A program made the translations under genes and the position numbers. From JAICND01 sp040905905 (GTDB lineage: Bacteria > Actinomycetota > Acidimicrobiia > Spongiisociales > ZC4RG35), in NCBI GenBank assembly GCA_040905905.1, contig JBBDQN010000050.1, forward strand, positions 62,001 through 126,000: 64,000 nucleotides of DNA. The letters are read 5' to 3'. Positions 16,745-26,011 of the stretch are shown here, piece by piece (position 1 is the first letter of the stretch; each line of letters starts with the position of its first letter). The notes under the pieces are model-generated. The model was not told the DNA's origin and did no database searches. It saw only the letters and a program-made list of their open reading frames with translations.

Positions 16745-17843
16745 GCAACGCCCGGTAGATGCCCTCGAACGATTGCACCATCCTGGCCAACCCGTACTCG
16801 GTGTTGACCAGGCGAGCCCCCGCTTCGCCCCATTTCCGACCCTGTTTCGGATCGGCGAGGACCTCGGCTATGGCCCTGGCCAGGGCGTCGGCATCTCCTG
16901 GCTGGACCAGACGACCAGTTTGACCGTCGACAATAACGGAGGGCACTCCGCCGACCGCGGTTGCCACCACGGGGCGAGAGAGAGCGAGTGCCTCCAGCAG
17001 GACGAGAGGAAGGCCTTCCACGTCGGCCGGGTTCACCACCACATCGGCCGCAGCCAACAAGGGCCGGGCATCTTCGATACGGCCAAGGAATCGCAAGTGA
17101 TGTGACAGGCCGGCTGCAGTCGCCAGGTTCCGGACACGAGCGAGATCGCCGGGGAACTTCTCGCCTCCGGCGCTGACCACCACTGCGTCAGGAACGATTT
17201 TCGACAGAAGGGAGACGACCTTGACCAGGGTTTCATGCCCTTTGTGTGGGCGTATGTTCCCAACGTGGACCACCAGGGGCTGATTTGGCGAAACACCGAG
17301 ATCCTTACGAACCTCAGCCACCTGGGCGTCGTCGATTAAAACCGCCACGCCGTTGGGCACGACCACAGGGGCGGGCCCCGGAAAGCCTCGGAGGCTATCT
17401 GCCACGGCTGTTGAAACGGCGGTGACGGCCCGGTTGCGTCCGAAGGTGAGCCGATTGAGCGTCCGCGTGGGTTGCCGATACGATCCGGCCAGGTTGTGTT
17501 CGGTGTAGACCACTGGTGCGCTGGAGACCACCCGGGCAAGGATGCCGGTGGCGGGAAGGTGGGCATGGACCAGATCGATCTCTCCGAGTAAGCGTCGCAG
17601 GCGCCAGGGTGTAGCCAAGTCGAGACCGGAACGGCCTCCGATGCAGTCGACCGGTACCTGTGCGTTTATGAGGTCAGGAACTAGCTGATCCTTCCACGGA
17701 AGCACATAGGCGACCCGGTAATCGAAGATCGAGCGATTCCAGAAGGGAACGGCTTCGGCCACGAGCCGCTCAGCTCCTCCAATCCCGAGTCCCTTTATGA
17801 GAATGAGGATGCGAGGTCGATTAGTCCCCTCTGAGGACATCAT
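16731..17843 (-). CDS. GT4-family glycosyltransferase
   Basis: This 370-residue GT-B enzyme has the N-terminal GLGIGGAERLVAE loop, VYTEHNLAGSYRQPTRTLNRL, HVGNIRPHKGHETL (donor-site strand) and DVEGLPLVLLEALALSRPVVAT, the E(x7)E signature. It belongs with cytoplasmic glycan-assembly transferases that use a nucleotide sugar. Its 5' end overlaps the upstream epimerase stop by 23 bases; two ATGs (17843 and 17840) are adjacent. Donor and acceptor are unknown. Confidence 0.9.
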   Translation of the reverse strand: MMSSEGTNRPRILILIKGLGIGGAERLVAEAVPFWNRSIFDYRVAYVLPWKDQLVPDLINAQVPVDCIGGRSGLDLATPWRLRRLLGEIDLVHAHLPATGILARVVSSAPVVYTEHNLAGSYRQPTRTLNRLTFGRNRAVTAVSTAVADSLRGFPGPAPVVVPNGVAVLIDDAQVAEVRKDLGVSPNQPLVVHVGNIRPHKGHETLVKVVSLLSKIVPDAVVVSAGGEKFPGDLARVRNLATAAGLSHHLRFLGRIEDARPLLAAADVVVNPADVEGLPLVLLEALALSRPVVATAVGGVPSVIVDGQTGRLVQPGDADALARAIAEVLADPKQGRKWGEAGARLVNTEYGLARMVQSFEGIYRALLNPE

Positions 17844-18699
17844 CGATCAACTCATCGAGCCCCTCCGTGAAGGGGACCTGCGAACGCCACCCCAGCATCT
17901 GGTTCGCCCGTTCGGCAGAAACCAGCGCCGGAGGCACATCGCCCGGTCGAGGTGGGCCGAAGTTGAGCTCCGTTGGAAAGCGGTGCACAACAGTTTCGGC
18001 CAGTTCTCGGATCGAGATGGTCTTCGGGGCGACCACGTTGATCGCGATTCCGGTCAGTTCGGAGCGGGCAGCTATCTCGAAGGCCCGGGCGATGTCATGG
18101 GCGTGGGTGAACTGGCGCCCCTGGGAGCCGTCGCCCTGGATGGTGATCGGTTCACCGCGCCGGGCCCGATCGATAAAAATCCGAAACACCGAATTGGGCC
18201 GCAAACCAGTCCCAAAAGCAGTTCCGAGCCGTAACGCCATTCCGGACAGTCCCCGCAGCCGGCATGCTGCCAACAACATGCTTTCCCCACCCAGCTTGGT
18301 GATGTTGTAAGGATGGTCCGGGTTGGTGGGATGGTCCTCGTCGATCGGCTGATAGTGGGGATGGCCGTAAACCTCCCAGGTCGACGCATAAACGACCCTG
18401 GCGTTAGAGGCCATTGCTGCCTCGACCACGTTGGCGGTCCCCACGACGTTGACCGAAGCGGCCAAAGCTGGCTGCTCCCCGGCCAGGTAAACATCGCCAA
18501 TGGCCCCGATATGGACGACGACATCGTTGCCCGCCACGGCTGCCCCGATGGAGTCAGTGGCGGTGAGGTCACCAACGATCGTCTTGCCTTCATCGTGGTC
18601 GACTTGATCGAATCCGGTGACTTCCCAACCTTGATCGCCGAAGTGACGAGCCACATGACGCCCTAAGAAGCCCGCAGAACCAGTAACCAGAACCTTCAC
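17821..18699 (-). CDS. NAD-dependent sugar epimerase/dehydratase (extended SDR)
   Basis: This 292-residue protein has the Rossmann motif VLVTGSAGFLGRHVA at residues 3-17 (GxxGxxG), the active-site ASTWEVYG and Tyr-x3-Lys in HPYNITKLGGE. Later RQFTHAHDIARAFE and FGPPRPGDVP match UDP-glucose 4-epimerase-like enzymes. It should act on an NDP-sugar for the glycan locus. It is the first gene of a two-gene minus-strand unit with the GT4 gene, whose start overlaps its stop. Confidence 0.88.
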   Translation of the reverse strand: MKVLVTGSAGFLGRHVARHFGDQGWEVTGFDQVDHDEGKTIVGDLTATDSIGAAVAGNDVVVHIGAIGDVYLAGEQPALAASVNVVGTANVVEAAMASNARVVYASTWEVYGHPHYQPIDEDHPTNPDHPYNITKLGGESMLLAACRLRGLSGMALRLGTAFGTGLRPNSVFRIFIDRARRGEPITIQGDGSQGRQFTHAHDIARAFEIAARSELTGIAINVVAPKTISIRELAETVVHRFPTELNFGPPRPGDVPPALVSAERANQMLGWRSQVPFTEGLDELIDDVLRGD

Positions 18700-18810
18700 A
18701 ATTACCTATCCCGTGTCCCTGGCGAGCCCTTCACCCGCACCCCGGAGCAATGTTACTTGCCTAGGCCCGACCGCAAAGAGGTCGGCAGCCTCAGGTGTGC
18801 CCCGGACAGA

Positions 18811-19716
18811 TCACCACGAAAACTCTGACCCCAATAGATCGATGAGACGCTGGTGGTGAGGTGCGAACCGCTCTTCGAGAAACAACCTGGTGGCTGTGTC
18901 CATGTCCTCATACTGGGGAGGCGGGCCAGATCGGTAACTGAAGTTGGCGAATTCCGCCGGTCGCCATTCAGGGTCCGCACCTACGAACGAGAGAATCCGG
19001 CCGAGCGCTGTCGAGGGGTCGGCATAGAAGTCTTCACTGCGGATTGGCAGAAACCGGTCCCGATCGAAATGCGTGAGCCATCTCTGAAGGTGCTCGGCGT
19101 AGAAACCACGGTACGCATAGCAGTATCTGGTGTAAGGCCGTGAGTAGTAGAGCGGATCAGCAAACACTTTCGAACGCTCTTCTCCGATTCGTTCCTCCTC
19201 AAAGCGCACAGCCTGAGGGAAAGGAAAGGTCTCCAGCCGCAATCGGGTCATGTGCTGGTGGTGAGACAACGCCCGGGCCACGGGATCGCGTAGCAGCACT
19301 ACGAGCTTGACTGCGGGCATCATCTCGGCGATCAGGGCCGGCGTGTGGGGATGATCGAGATAGACGGGAGTGGCCTCGAAGGTCAGCAGGCGCCTTCCTC
19401 TGGCCGCTGCCCTGCGACGACTAAAGGCCAGAGGAAAGTGAGCCTTGTACCAATGCACACCATGTTCTCCTCGATACCGGTTGGAAAACTCAATCTCCTT
19501 GCGGAGGGACGGCACGATCTCGGGATGGAACGACAGATACTTGAAAAGTGAGCTGGTTCCGCCCCGCTGAGCTCCGATGACGATGAAATCCGGCAGCAGG
19601 CGCAGGGATGCGGTGGGCGTTCGCAGTGCGATCCGGCCCATGAGAAGGCGCCGCCTGGCTGAGTACGACAGGCTGGTTCGAACCCGCTCCTGAAGGTCGG
19701 GGAGCCTTGCCGCCAT
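18811..19716 (-). CDS. PAPS-dependent sulfotransferase 1
   Basis: The 5'-phosphosulfate loop is FIVIGAQRGGTSSLFKYLS, and the 3'-phosphate motif is VVLLRDPVARALSHHQH, the layout of the bacterial and heparan-type sulfotransferase domain. The enzyme would move sulfate from PAPS to a hydroxyl or amine of a glycan. ATG at 19716 is chosen because the upstream GTG at 19746 would overlap the preceding gene by 26 bases; both are possible. A conserved C-terminal part follows, ending in HHQRLIDLLG. It is one of five sulfotransferases in this locus. Confidence 0.88.
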   Translation of the reverse strand: MAARLPDLQERVRTSLSYSARRRLLMGRIALRTPTASLRLLPDFIVIGAQRGGTSSLFKYLSFHPEIVPSLRKEIEFSNRYRGEHGVHWYKAHFPLAFSRRRAAARGRRLLTFEATPVYLDHPHTPALIAEMMPAVKLVVLLRDPVARALSHHQHMTRLRLETFPFPQAVRFEEERIGEERSKVFADPLYYSRPYTRYCYAYRGFYAEHLQRWLTHFDRDRFLPIRSEDFYADPSTALGRILSFVGADPEWRPAEFANFSYRSGPPPQYEDMDTATRLFLEERFAPHHQRLIDLLGSEFSW

Positions 19717-19720
19717 TTCG

Positions 19721-21088
19721 CTACTCGCTCTGGCGGACGCCAGCACTGTCGCCGACCGAGACGAGCTGCCGAGTGGCGATGTCGGGCCGGCTCGGACTGG
19801 TAGATCGTCGCTTCCTGGCCTGCGGCTCGTCCCAGCCGAGAGCGATTATCACGATCAGGAGGAACGCCAATACCTGGGTACGTTGCCGCGCAATGATGCC
19901 CAGGTTTCGGACCGCGCTAAATGCAATCGAGAAAGCCAGCACGTAAAGGGTGGAGAACACCACCAGAGAGTTAGAACGCCACTTCTTGCGGTTTCGGTAC
20001 ATGGCGGGAAGTTTCCAGATGAGTAGTCCTAGTAGGAACGTTGTCTCCAAGGCTGACAACAGGACCTGAAACTCCCCGGCCTCCCAGATGAAGGGGCGAA
20101 ACAGGACGAATACGACCGCCTCTGGCACGTCGGCAGGGGTCGTCACAGCTCCCCCCGGGACCGTGGTGCCCTTCGACGTTCGATCCACCACCGACTCGGA
20201 GAAGGACTCCACATCCCCCGCGTCGAGAAGATTTGTTCCATAACGAGCCTGAAATGCGTTAACGGTCAAGAACCCAATTACAGCCAAGAGAACGATCAAG
20301 GTGAGCCTTCGCAGCCCTACAACCCGCGCCTGGGATCGGGGCTTGGCGACGATGGCAGTCATCAACAAGGCACCAACGAACAGGGCGCTGATGTGGACCC
20401 TTATGAAGCCCATCCCGGCGACCGCAAGACCAGCGCCCACCAGCCAGCGGGTCTCATACGCCTCCATGCACCGCGCTACGCAATACGCGGCTATGCCGAG
20501 CCCCAGGAGCATGACTGCGTCCTTTCCGATGCTTGAAGGCCAGAACACGTAGCTGGGCAAGAAGAAGATGAGACTCGCGACGATCTTGAGCTGGTGGGAT
20601 GGTGCCCAGCGTCGAATAGCTGCATACAGCGCCAGTTGGCCGAAGAAAGATAGAGCCGCGAAGAGGAAGAACCCGCCCAGAAAGTCGGGTAGGAAGGGCG
20701 CAAAAACCACGCCCGTAATGGCTTCCATGACCTGAGTGCCCTCACCTCGGTTTCCTGACAGAGGTGGGGGATTACCCGCCCGCCACTGATGGGCGAACTC
20801 GGTTCCTACTCGGTAGTAGCCGAAGGCGTCGCCCCCTCCATAGACATAGCGAATCACGAGGTAACGGGCTCCCGATCCCGCAAGCTTGGCGACAAAACCG
20901 AAAACAACCAAGGTCGTCAACCATTCACGGTCGGCGGGCCGTGACATCATTCGACCGACACCCGCCATCGCTAGTACCAAGATCGGCGTGACCACCAGCA
21001 CTACGATGCCGCCCATTCTCAGACCTAGAAGCGCACCGACGCTAACGGTTAGTAGCCCCATCGAGATCCAAACGGCGCGCTCCTTCAC
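19721..21088 (-). CDS. Multi-pass membrane protein, possible glycan polymerase (Wzy-like)
   Basis: This 455-residue protein has about ten hydrophobic segments and an extracytoplasmic-looking loop with YVYGGGDAFGYYRVG near residue 85, a pattern seen in membrane polymerases and lipid-linked glycosyltransferases. LPSYVFWPSSIGKDA is another conserved-looking loop. It lacks a clear Wzy_C or O-antigen ligase signature, so the polymerase role rests on topology and on lying between sulfotransferase, GT and Wzz-like genes. Its C-terminal 35 residues are hydrophilic and probably cytoplasmic. Confidence 0.7.
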   Translation of the reverse strand: MKERAVWISMGLLTVSVGALLGLRMGGIVVLVVTPILVLAMAGVGRMMSRPADREWLTTLVVFGFVAKLAGSGARYLVIRYVYGGGDAFGYYRVGTEFAHQWRAGNPPPLSGNRGEGTQVMEAITGVVFAPFLPDFLGGFFLFAALSFFGQLALYAAIRRWAPSHQLKIVASLIFFLPSYVFWPSSIGKDAVMLLGLGIAAYCVARCMEAYETRWLVGAGLAVAGMGFIRVHISALFVGALLMTAIVAKPRSQARVVGLRRLTLIVLLAVIGFLTVNAFQARYGTNLLDAGDVESFSESVVDRTSKGTTVPGGAVTTPADVPEAVVFVLFRPFIWEAGEFQVLLSALETTFLLGLLIWKLPAMYRNRKKWRSNSLVVFSTLYVLAFSIAFSAVRNLGIIARQRTQVLAFLLIVIIALGWDEPQARKRRSTSPSRPDIATRQLVSVGDSAGVRQSE

Positions 21089-21389
21089 CTGGCTGGACTC
21101 CTATCGATGAAGTCGACATGGCCAGCAGACCTTGGCTTCTCGATTCTGTGATATTGCATGACTCCACATCACCCGGTTGGCGCACGAGACGAAGAGAACG
21201 CTCCCACTTAGTGTCACTCCTGAGGGTTGACACTACCGTTCGAGCCCTTGTTGGAGTGCGGCTCGGGTTTATCTGAGTCGTGGGACCCACCATTGATCCT
21301 TTTGTAGGTCAGAGCTGACTGGTAGCCTTGCTCAAGTAAGCGGGAGTGGGCTGCTTCGAGGGCCCGTGGCGAAGCTGTGGGAGGCTTTC
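21089..21389. promoter_or_regulatory. Divergent intergenic region of the glycan locus
   Basis: These 301 bases separate the Wzy-like gene from the CapD-like gene and contain no convincing ORF. The inverted repeat described at 21209-21235 is the main visible element, and a TTGACA hexamer (21227-21232) overlaps its right arm. Ribosome-site GGGAGG at 21379-21384 serves the GTG at 21390. Confidence 0.5.
21209..21235. promoter_or_regulatory. 8-base inverted repeat, candidate operator over a -35 box
   Basis: TAGTGTCA (21209-21216) and TGACACTA (21228-21235) are perfect inverted arms with an 11-base spacer. The right arm overlaps TTGACA, a good -35 hexamer reading toward the CapD-like gene, but no clear -10 follows at 17 bases. 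The geometry suits a dimeric regulator that would block this promoter. Confidence 0.45.
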
Positions 21390-23318
21390 GTGTTGGGTAA
21401 GAACTCTTCAAGGGGTAGCTCGGTTGGCGCGTCCGACTGGCGCAAGTCGGTGGCTGTAGCCGCCTCCCAGCTGAGGGTCGACTACACATTTGCGCTGATA
21501 GACGTCTTCATGATCGCAGCGGCGTACTTCATTGGGCTGGCCGTGCGGATCCTCGACCCTGATGTCGTACAGGAACAGCAATTTCTGTTCACGCTTGTGA
21601 AAGTGATGCCGCTGATCGTCTTGGTTCACATTGGTTGCAATGTCGCCCTCGGTGCCTACGGTCACGTCTGGGAGCATGCCAGCTTGGCCGAGGCCAAGCA
21701 GGTCGGGACCGCCTCGTCGATCGCAATAGCGATCCTCCTCGGCCTTGTCGTTGTTGGTCGCAACTTCGACCTCATAGTGCCCTTTTCCACCGTTCTGGTG
21801 GGCGGTCTCGTGTCCCTTATCGGAATGGGACTGGTCCGTTTTCGTTCACGACTTTTTTCATTCCAGAAGCAAGGATCGGGCACTTCTCGGATCCTCGTGG
21901 TTGGGAACACCCGCTCGGCGGCAGCCTTCGCTCGTGAAGCTCCTGAATTCAAATCTGGCGGGCAGGTGGTCGGTTTTGTGAGACAGACCTCGGCCAATAA
22001 CGGAGCGGCCCGCATGCTCGCCGGCTTGCCGATCCTTGGTTCCATGGATCATCTTCAGGAATTGATAAGCCAGCACCAGATCGACCAGGTGGTGGTGGTG
22101 GGGGGAGGGCCAGAAATGGCCCGGAGAGTGGTGGACCGTTGCCTCGACATCGACGTGCGCCTTCGCATCATTCCGGAGGCCGAAGACGTGATGATGGGCC
22201 GGTCGACCAATCTCGACGCTCGCGACATTCGGATCGATGACTTGCTTGCCCGTCCGCCGGTTTTGACCGATATGACGGAGGTGGGGAGCCTCATCTGTGG
22301 AAAGCGGATCCTCGTCACCGGGGCCGGTGGTTCGATCGGCTCGGAGATCGTTCGCCAGGTCCTCAGCTTTGAACCTTCACATGTTTATGCGCTTGATCGA
22401 GATGAGACCCTGCTCCACGATGCCAATATGACTTGGTCGGGGCCGGTAACTCGAGTCTTGGCGGATATTCGAGATCGGACGAGACTCTTCCGGATCTTCT
22501 CCGAAATAAAGCCACAGGTGGTGTTCCACGCTGCCGCTCTCAAGCACGTACCGGTTCTGGAAGAGTTTCCGGAGGAGGCTGTGCTCACCAACATCGTGGG
22601 GACCCTCAACATGATCGATGCCGGATCTGTCACTGCGATGGAGCGGCTCGTTCTTATCTCCACCGACAAGGCAGTCGATCCCGCCAGTGTCATGGGAGCC
22701 ACCAAGAGAGTGGCGGAGATGCTCGTCCAGACCGGCAACGAGCGCAACGACGGATGCGAATACAGCGCCGTGCGGTTCGGCAATGTGCTCGGGAGCCGGG
22801 GGAGCGTGGTGCCCACCTTTGTCGAACAGGTCAAGCGGGGAGGGCCAGTGACCGTTACCGAACCTGATATGACCCGATTCTTTATGACCGTTGACGAGGC
22901 CGTCCAGTTGGTCTTGCAGGCGGCAGCGCTATCCAAAGGCTCCGATGTGTTCGTGCTCGACATGGGTGAGCCGGTCCGGATCGTGGACCTGGCCCGACGC
23001 CTCATCCGGTTGGCCGGCCTGGCTCCTGAGCGGGACATTCAAATCGTATTCACCGGACGCAGGCCAGGAGAGAAGATGTCCGAGGTGTTGGCTGAGTATC
23101 CCCTCGAACCCACCCGTCACCCAGCCATCTCGGTGGCAGAACCTCCGCACCCGGGTGCCCTGGCATTGAGAACCGCTGTCGATAATCTCGTGGACGCCGC
23201 CGGGGCGGGAGACCGGGCCAGGATCCGGGGTATTCTCACCGAAATGACGTTGGGATTGACCCTGGTCGCTGACACTCTTGACCTTCGCACGGACGAGTCC
23301 GTTACCACGTGGAGCTGA
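21390..23318 (+). CDS. FlaA1/CapD/WbpM-type NDP-sugar 4,6-dehydratase, membrane-bound
   Basis: Four hydrophobic segments lie in the first 150 residues. A nucleotide-binding domain of the CoA-binding kind follows (RILVVGNTRSAAAF), then the catalytic SDR domain with ILVTGAGGSIGSEIVRQ (about residue 308) and LISTDKAVDPASVMGATKR, matching the Ser-Met-Lys form of WbpM/CapD. It probably makes a UDP-4-keto-6-deoxy-HexNAc used for QuiNAc, FucNAc or bacillosamine-type sugars. GTG at 21390, with GGGAGG five bases upstream, is preferred over GTG at 21366. Its end overlaps the Wzz-like gene by 10 bases, so the two are coupled. Confidence 0.88.
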   Translation: MLGKNSSRGSSVGASDWRKSVAVAASQLRVDYTFALIDVFMIAAAYFIGLAVRILDPDVVQEQQFLFTLVKVMPLIVLVHIGCNVALGAYGHVWEHASLAEAKQVGTASSIAIAILLGLVVVGRNFDLIVPFSTVLVGGLVSLIGMGLVRFRSRLFSFQKQGSGTSRILVVGNTRSAAAFAREAPEFKSGGQVVGFVRQTSANNGAARMLAGLPILGSMDHLQELISQHQIDQVVVVGGGPEMARRVVDRCLDIDVRLRIIPEAEDVMMGRSTNLDARDIRIDDLLARPPVLTDMTEVGSLICGKRILVTGAGGSIGSEIVRQVLSFEPSHVYALDRDETLLHDANMTWSGPVTRVLADIRDRTRLFRIFSEIKPQVVFHAAALKHVPVLEEFPEEAVLTNIVGTLNMIDAGSVTAMERLVLISTDKAVDPASVMGATKRVAEMLVQTGNERNDGCEYSAVRFGNVLGSRGSVVPTFVEQVKRGGPVTVTEPDMTRFFMTVDEAVQLVLQAAALSKGSDVFVLDMGEPVRIVDLARRLIRLAGLAPERDIQIVFTGRRPGEKMSEVLAEYPLEPTRHPAISVAEPPHPGALALRTAVDNLVDAAGAGDRARIRGILTEMTLGLTLVADTLDLRTDESVTTWS

Positions 23319-26011
23319 GCCGTTTCTATCGAGCGCTTCGTGACCGCTGGATCCTGGTGGTCCTTTTCGGTATTGCCGGGTTGGCGGCCGCCGTTGTCCT
23401 GACGTCCCTGAGGGGAACGGATGGGGAGAGCAGAATCCAGGCGACCGCACCGATCCAATTTCAGATCACGACCGAGGGCGGTGCCAGTTCCGAGGCCCAG
23501 CTAGAAGATGCACTGGTGTCGGCCCAGGTCGCCGCACAGACCATCATCGCGGAGGAACCTCTCGATCGATTCGTTTCGGTTGAATCCATCACCGGTCAGC
23601 TGCTCTTTTCTGCAATCGCCACCACTGCTCCGGCTGCTGTCGAGACAGCCGGCGAGATGCGTCAGGCATACCTGGAAGTCGATCCGCTGGCGGGAGGAGC
23701 CAGCGTCGACGAGCTCCTTACCCAGATCGAAGAGGAGGCAGGTCGACTGACGGACGATCTCGCGACCTTGGGGCTCACCGACCCGGCCCTCGTCGAACAG
23801 CATCAGTTCATCGACAGCCAGCAGGCCCAATTGCGACAAAGGTTGCTAGATATAGCCGTTCTCCGGGTCACGGCTGATAGCGAAACCAGGGCCGCCTATG
23901 ACGAAGAACGGGTCCTGATCGAGGACGCCTTGACGGAGTTGGCTATTCAGAAGGCTGCGTTGGCGCCCCTGATGCCAGAAGATGCGAGCTTCGCATTCCG
24001 CCAGCTGGCCATCCAGCAAAGACTCGATGTCCTTGCGATTGAATACGCTCGCCTGTATCTGAGGAAGTTGGGCGTGACTACTGGAGGAACCACGCTTCCG
24101 GTTCGGCTTAGCGACCTCACCCCCCCGCCTCCGAGTCCGGCCATCAACGGTCTCCTAGGCCTGGTGGTTGGGCTGGGCCTAGCGGGTTTAGCCATCTCGG
24201 TGGACGCCCGCTTTCGACGACCGGTCTGGGTGGCCGACGATATCAGCCTCTCGGTTCTGGGAGAGATTCCCCCCCGTCGGATTCAGACCGAACCGGGCAA
24301 GGTCTGGTATGACCGGGAGTCGCGCCATCCTCGTAAGGCCGCCATTCAGGCTTTGCGAGCGGCGGTGGAAGGCCGGTTGCCGGGTCGGTCCTATTCAGTA
24401 GCCATCGCCGGGATTAGATCCGGCTCGGCGATGGCGCAGGCAGTCGCCCTTGATCTTGGGGTGAGTTTTGCCAGTTCAGGATGGTCGGTGCTGATCGTTG
24501 ACGCAGACCTTGACGCAGCATCACCGCCATCCGAGCTGAAGGGAGCGGGAACCAGCCTTGTCCAAGTTCTCAATCGCAAGTCTGACGAACCTGATGCGCC
24601 TCGTCGCTTGGCAGTCGAGGCCATCGAGAAGGCGACTGTCATGAGGCCCAACGTATCGGTGATCCTGGCCGGCACCGGTCTGGAGTCCTCTGCCGATGCT
24701 CTCTCGGGCGCCAACTTTCAGGTTTTCCTTGAGGAGGCCACCAGCCGCTTCGACCTGGTGCTGATGGTGGGTGGCGATCTACGTACTCCGGCATGCCAGG
24801 TTCTATTGCAGCGACTGGACTACGGAATCGTGTGCATGGTTCCCGGTCGCAGCTCCAGCGACATCGTCGAGGATCTGGTGGAGGAAATGGGAGACCGCGG
24901 AGTGGTATTCCTGGGTGCCACATTCCTCCATCATCGGGGTGCTTCATTTGATCGGACCAAGAGGTCGGACCGGGTGGTCGATGCAAGTCCACCACGGGTA
25001 AGGGAGCCGAGAATCGCTCGGGACCGCGTACCCGCTCCACGCTCGTCTCGCGAACTCGATGTGACCCGCGCCACCCAGGGCGCCGGTGCGGTAAGGGCTT
25101 CGGGAGGGAGACCGCCTGTTCAGTCGGCAAGGACTCATAAAGGAACAACTGGGGGCTATGGAGAGGTCTCGCGCCCCCATGCCGTGTTCCCCGTCGAGGA
25201 TGACGGGAGTGAACTGCATGGACGGGTGATGCAGGCGCTAACGGATGTCGAGCAAGGGTCCTACGAGGGTGTTGCCCGCTTTATGATCGATTGCGTCACA
25301 GCCCTTATGACGGACCCCCCCAACGGAAGCGACTTCACCAACGATGCTCTGATGGCAGTGCGCTCCGGGTTCCTGCCGCTGCACGAGGTCAAGGGATATG
25401 AGACGGTCAGCACGGTTCTCACGGGCGAGTTCCGAAATCAAATCGGGGCCAAGCTGGGGAGCTGGCTCGCCGCCGAAGCTGCCTGGGTGCTGAGCGAAGG
25501 ATTCGGCGCTACCGGTATCACCCTTACTCTGGATGAGTGGCTGGGCTATGAATACTTCAACCGCCACATCGAGTCGAGCGGCAACGAGCCGACCGTATGG
25601 CATTTGGCCAGTCGTCATGGCACCGTGCAGCTGCTGGTGGATTCCGCACGTTTGAACCAGGATTGCATCGACGAACTAAGAGGCAGCATCGTCCAACGGA
25701 CGATTGATGCTTTGGAACGGAACCTGAAGTCGGCGGTGCGAGCCGGAAAGGCGGAGGCTGTCGAGCGGCTGGGCGAGCTCCTCACCGATGCCCGCACGTT
25801 TGAGATCGCCTTGGGCTGGCTTTACGAAGGCACCACCCCAAACGCGCGCCTGATTTACCCGTCGATGCTCGCGAACCAGCAGCCGCGGGGCTGGAACCCT
25901 ATTTGGAGTGAGGGTGTCAAACCCAATATCGCTCCGTTGCAGCGGCTGGGGCTGCTGGCAGTCCCGGTGCTGACCGACGAAGAGCTGCAGTCGCTGCGCC
26001 CCACCGGGTAA
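23309..26011 (+). CDS. Wzz/BY-kinase-like chain-length protein with degenerate P-loop and extra C-terminal module
   Basis: Residues 1-305 match polysaccharide co-polymerases: a membrane helix at about 14-34, a periplasmic helical region, and a Pro-rich second helix (TPPPPSPAINGLLGLVVGLGLAGLA) near 270-300. Residues 350-560 resemble a BY-kinase/ParA-like fold; Walker A is replaced by AGIRSGSAMAQ (no GKST) while VLIVDADL remains, so ATP use is doubtful. After a low-complexity linker (about 560-620) a module at about 625-900 has WLGYEYFNRHIESS, VWHLASRHGTVQLLV and WNPIWSEGVKPNIAPLQRLGLL. These look like the C-terminal tail of PglX/Eco57I-type methyltransferases. It is coupled to genes on both sides. 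Confidence 0.8.
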   Translation: MELSRFYRALRDRWILVVLFGIAGLAAAVVLTSLRGTDGESRIQATAPIQFQITTEGGASSEAQLEDALVSAQVAAQTIIAEEPLDRFVSVESITGQLLFSAIATTAPAAVETAGEMRQAYLEVDPLAGGASVDELLTQIEEEAGRLTDDLATLGLTDPALVEQHQFIDSQQAQLRQRLLDIAVLRVTADSETRAAYDEERVLIEDALTELAIQKAALAPLMPEDASFAFRQLAIQQRLDVLAIEYARLYLRKLGVTTGGTTLPVRLSDLTPPPPSPAINGLLGLVVGLGLAGLAISVDARFRRPVWVADDISLSVLGEIPPRRIQTEPGKVWYDRESRHPRKAAIQALRAAVEGRLPGRSYSVAIAGIRSGSAMAQAVALDLGVSFASSGWSVLIVDADLDAASPPSELKGAGTSLVQVLNRKSDEPDAPRRLAVEAIEKATVMRPNVSVILAGTGLESSADALSGANFQVFLEEATSRFDLVLMVGGDLRTPACQVLLQRLDYGIVCMVPGRSSSDIVEDLVEEMGDRGVVFLGATFLHHRGASFDRTKRSDRVVDASPPRVREPRIARDRVPAPRSSRELDVTRATQGAGAVRASGGRPPVQSARTHKGTTGGYGEVSRPHAVFPVEDDGSELHGRVMQALTDVEQGSYEGVARFMIDCVTALMTDPPNGSDFTNDALMAVRSGFLPLHEVKGYETVSTVLTGEFRNQIGAKLGSWLAAEAAWVLSEGFGATGITLTLDEWLGYEYFNRHIESSGNEPTVWHLASRHGTVQLLVDSARLNQDCIDELRGSIVQRTIDALERNLKSAVRAGKAEAVERLGELLTDARTFEIALGWLYEGTTPNARLIYPSMLANQQPRGWNPIWSEGVKPNIAPLQRLGLLAVPVLTDEELQSLRPTG

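Noticed and set aside
25170..26011. BREX defence system
   Set aside because: Only a PglX-like tail is visible; there is no methyltransferase domain, BrxC, PglZ or BrxL nearby.
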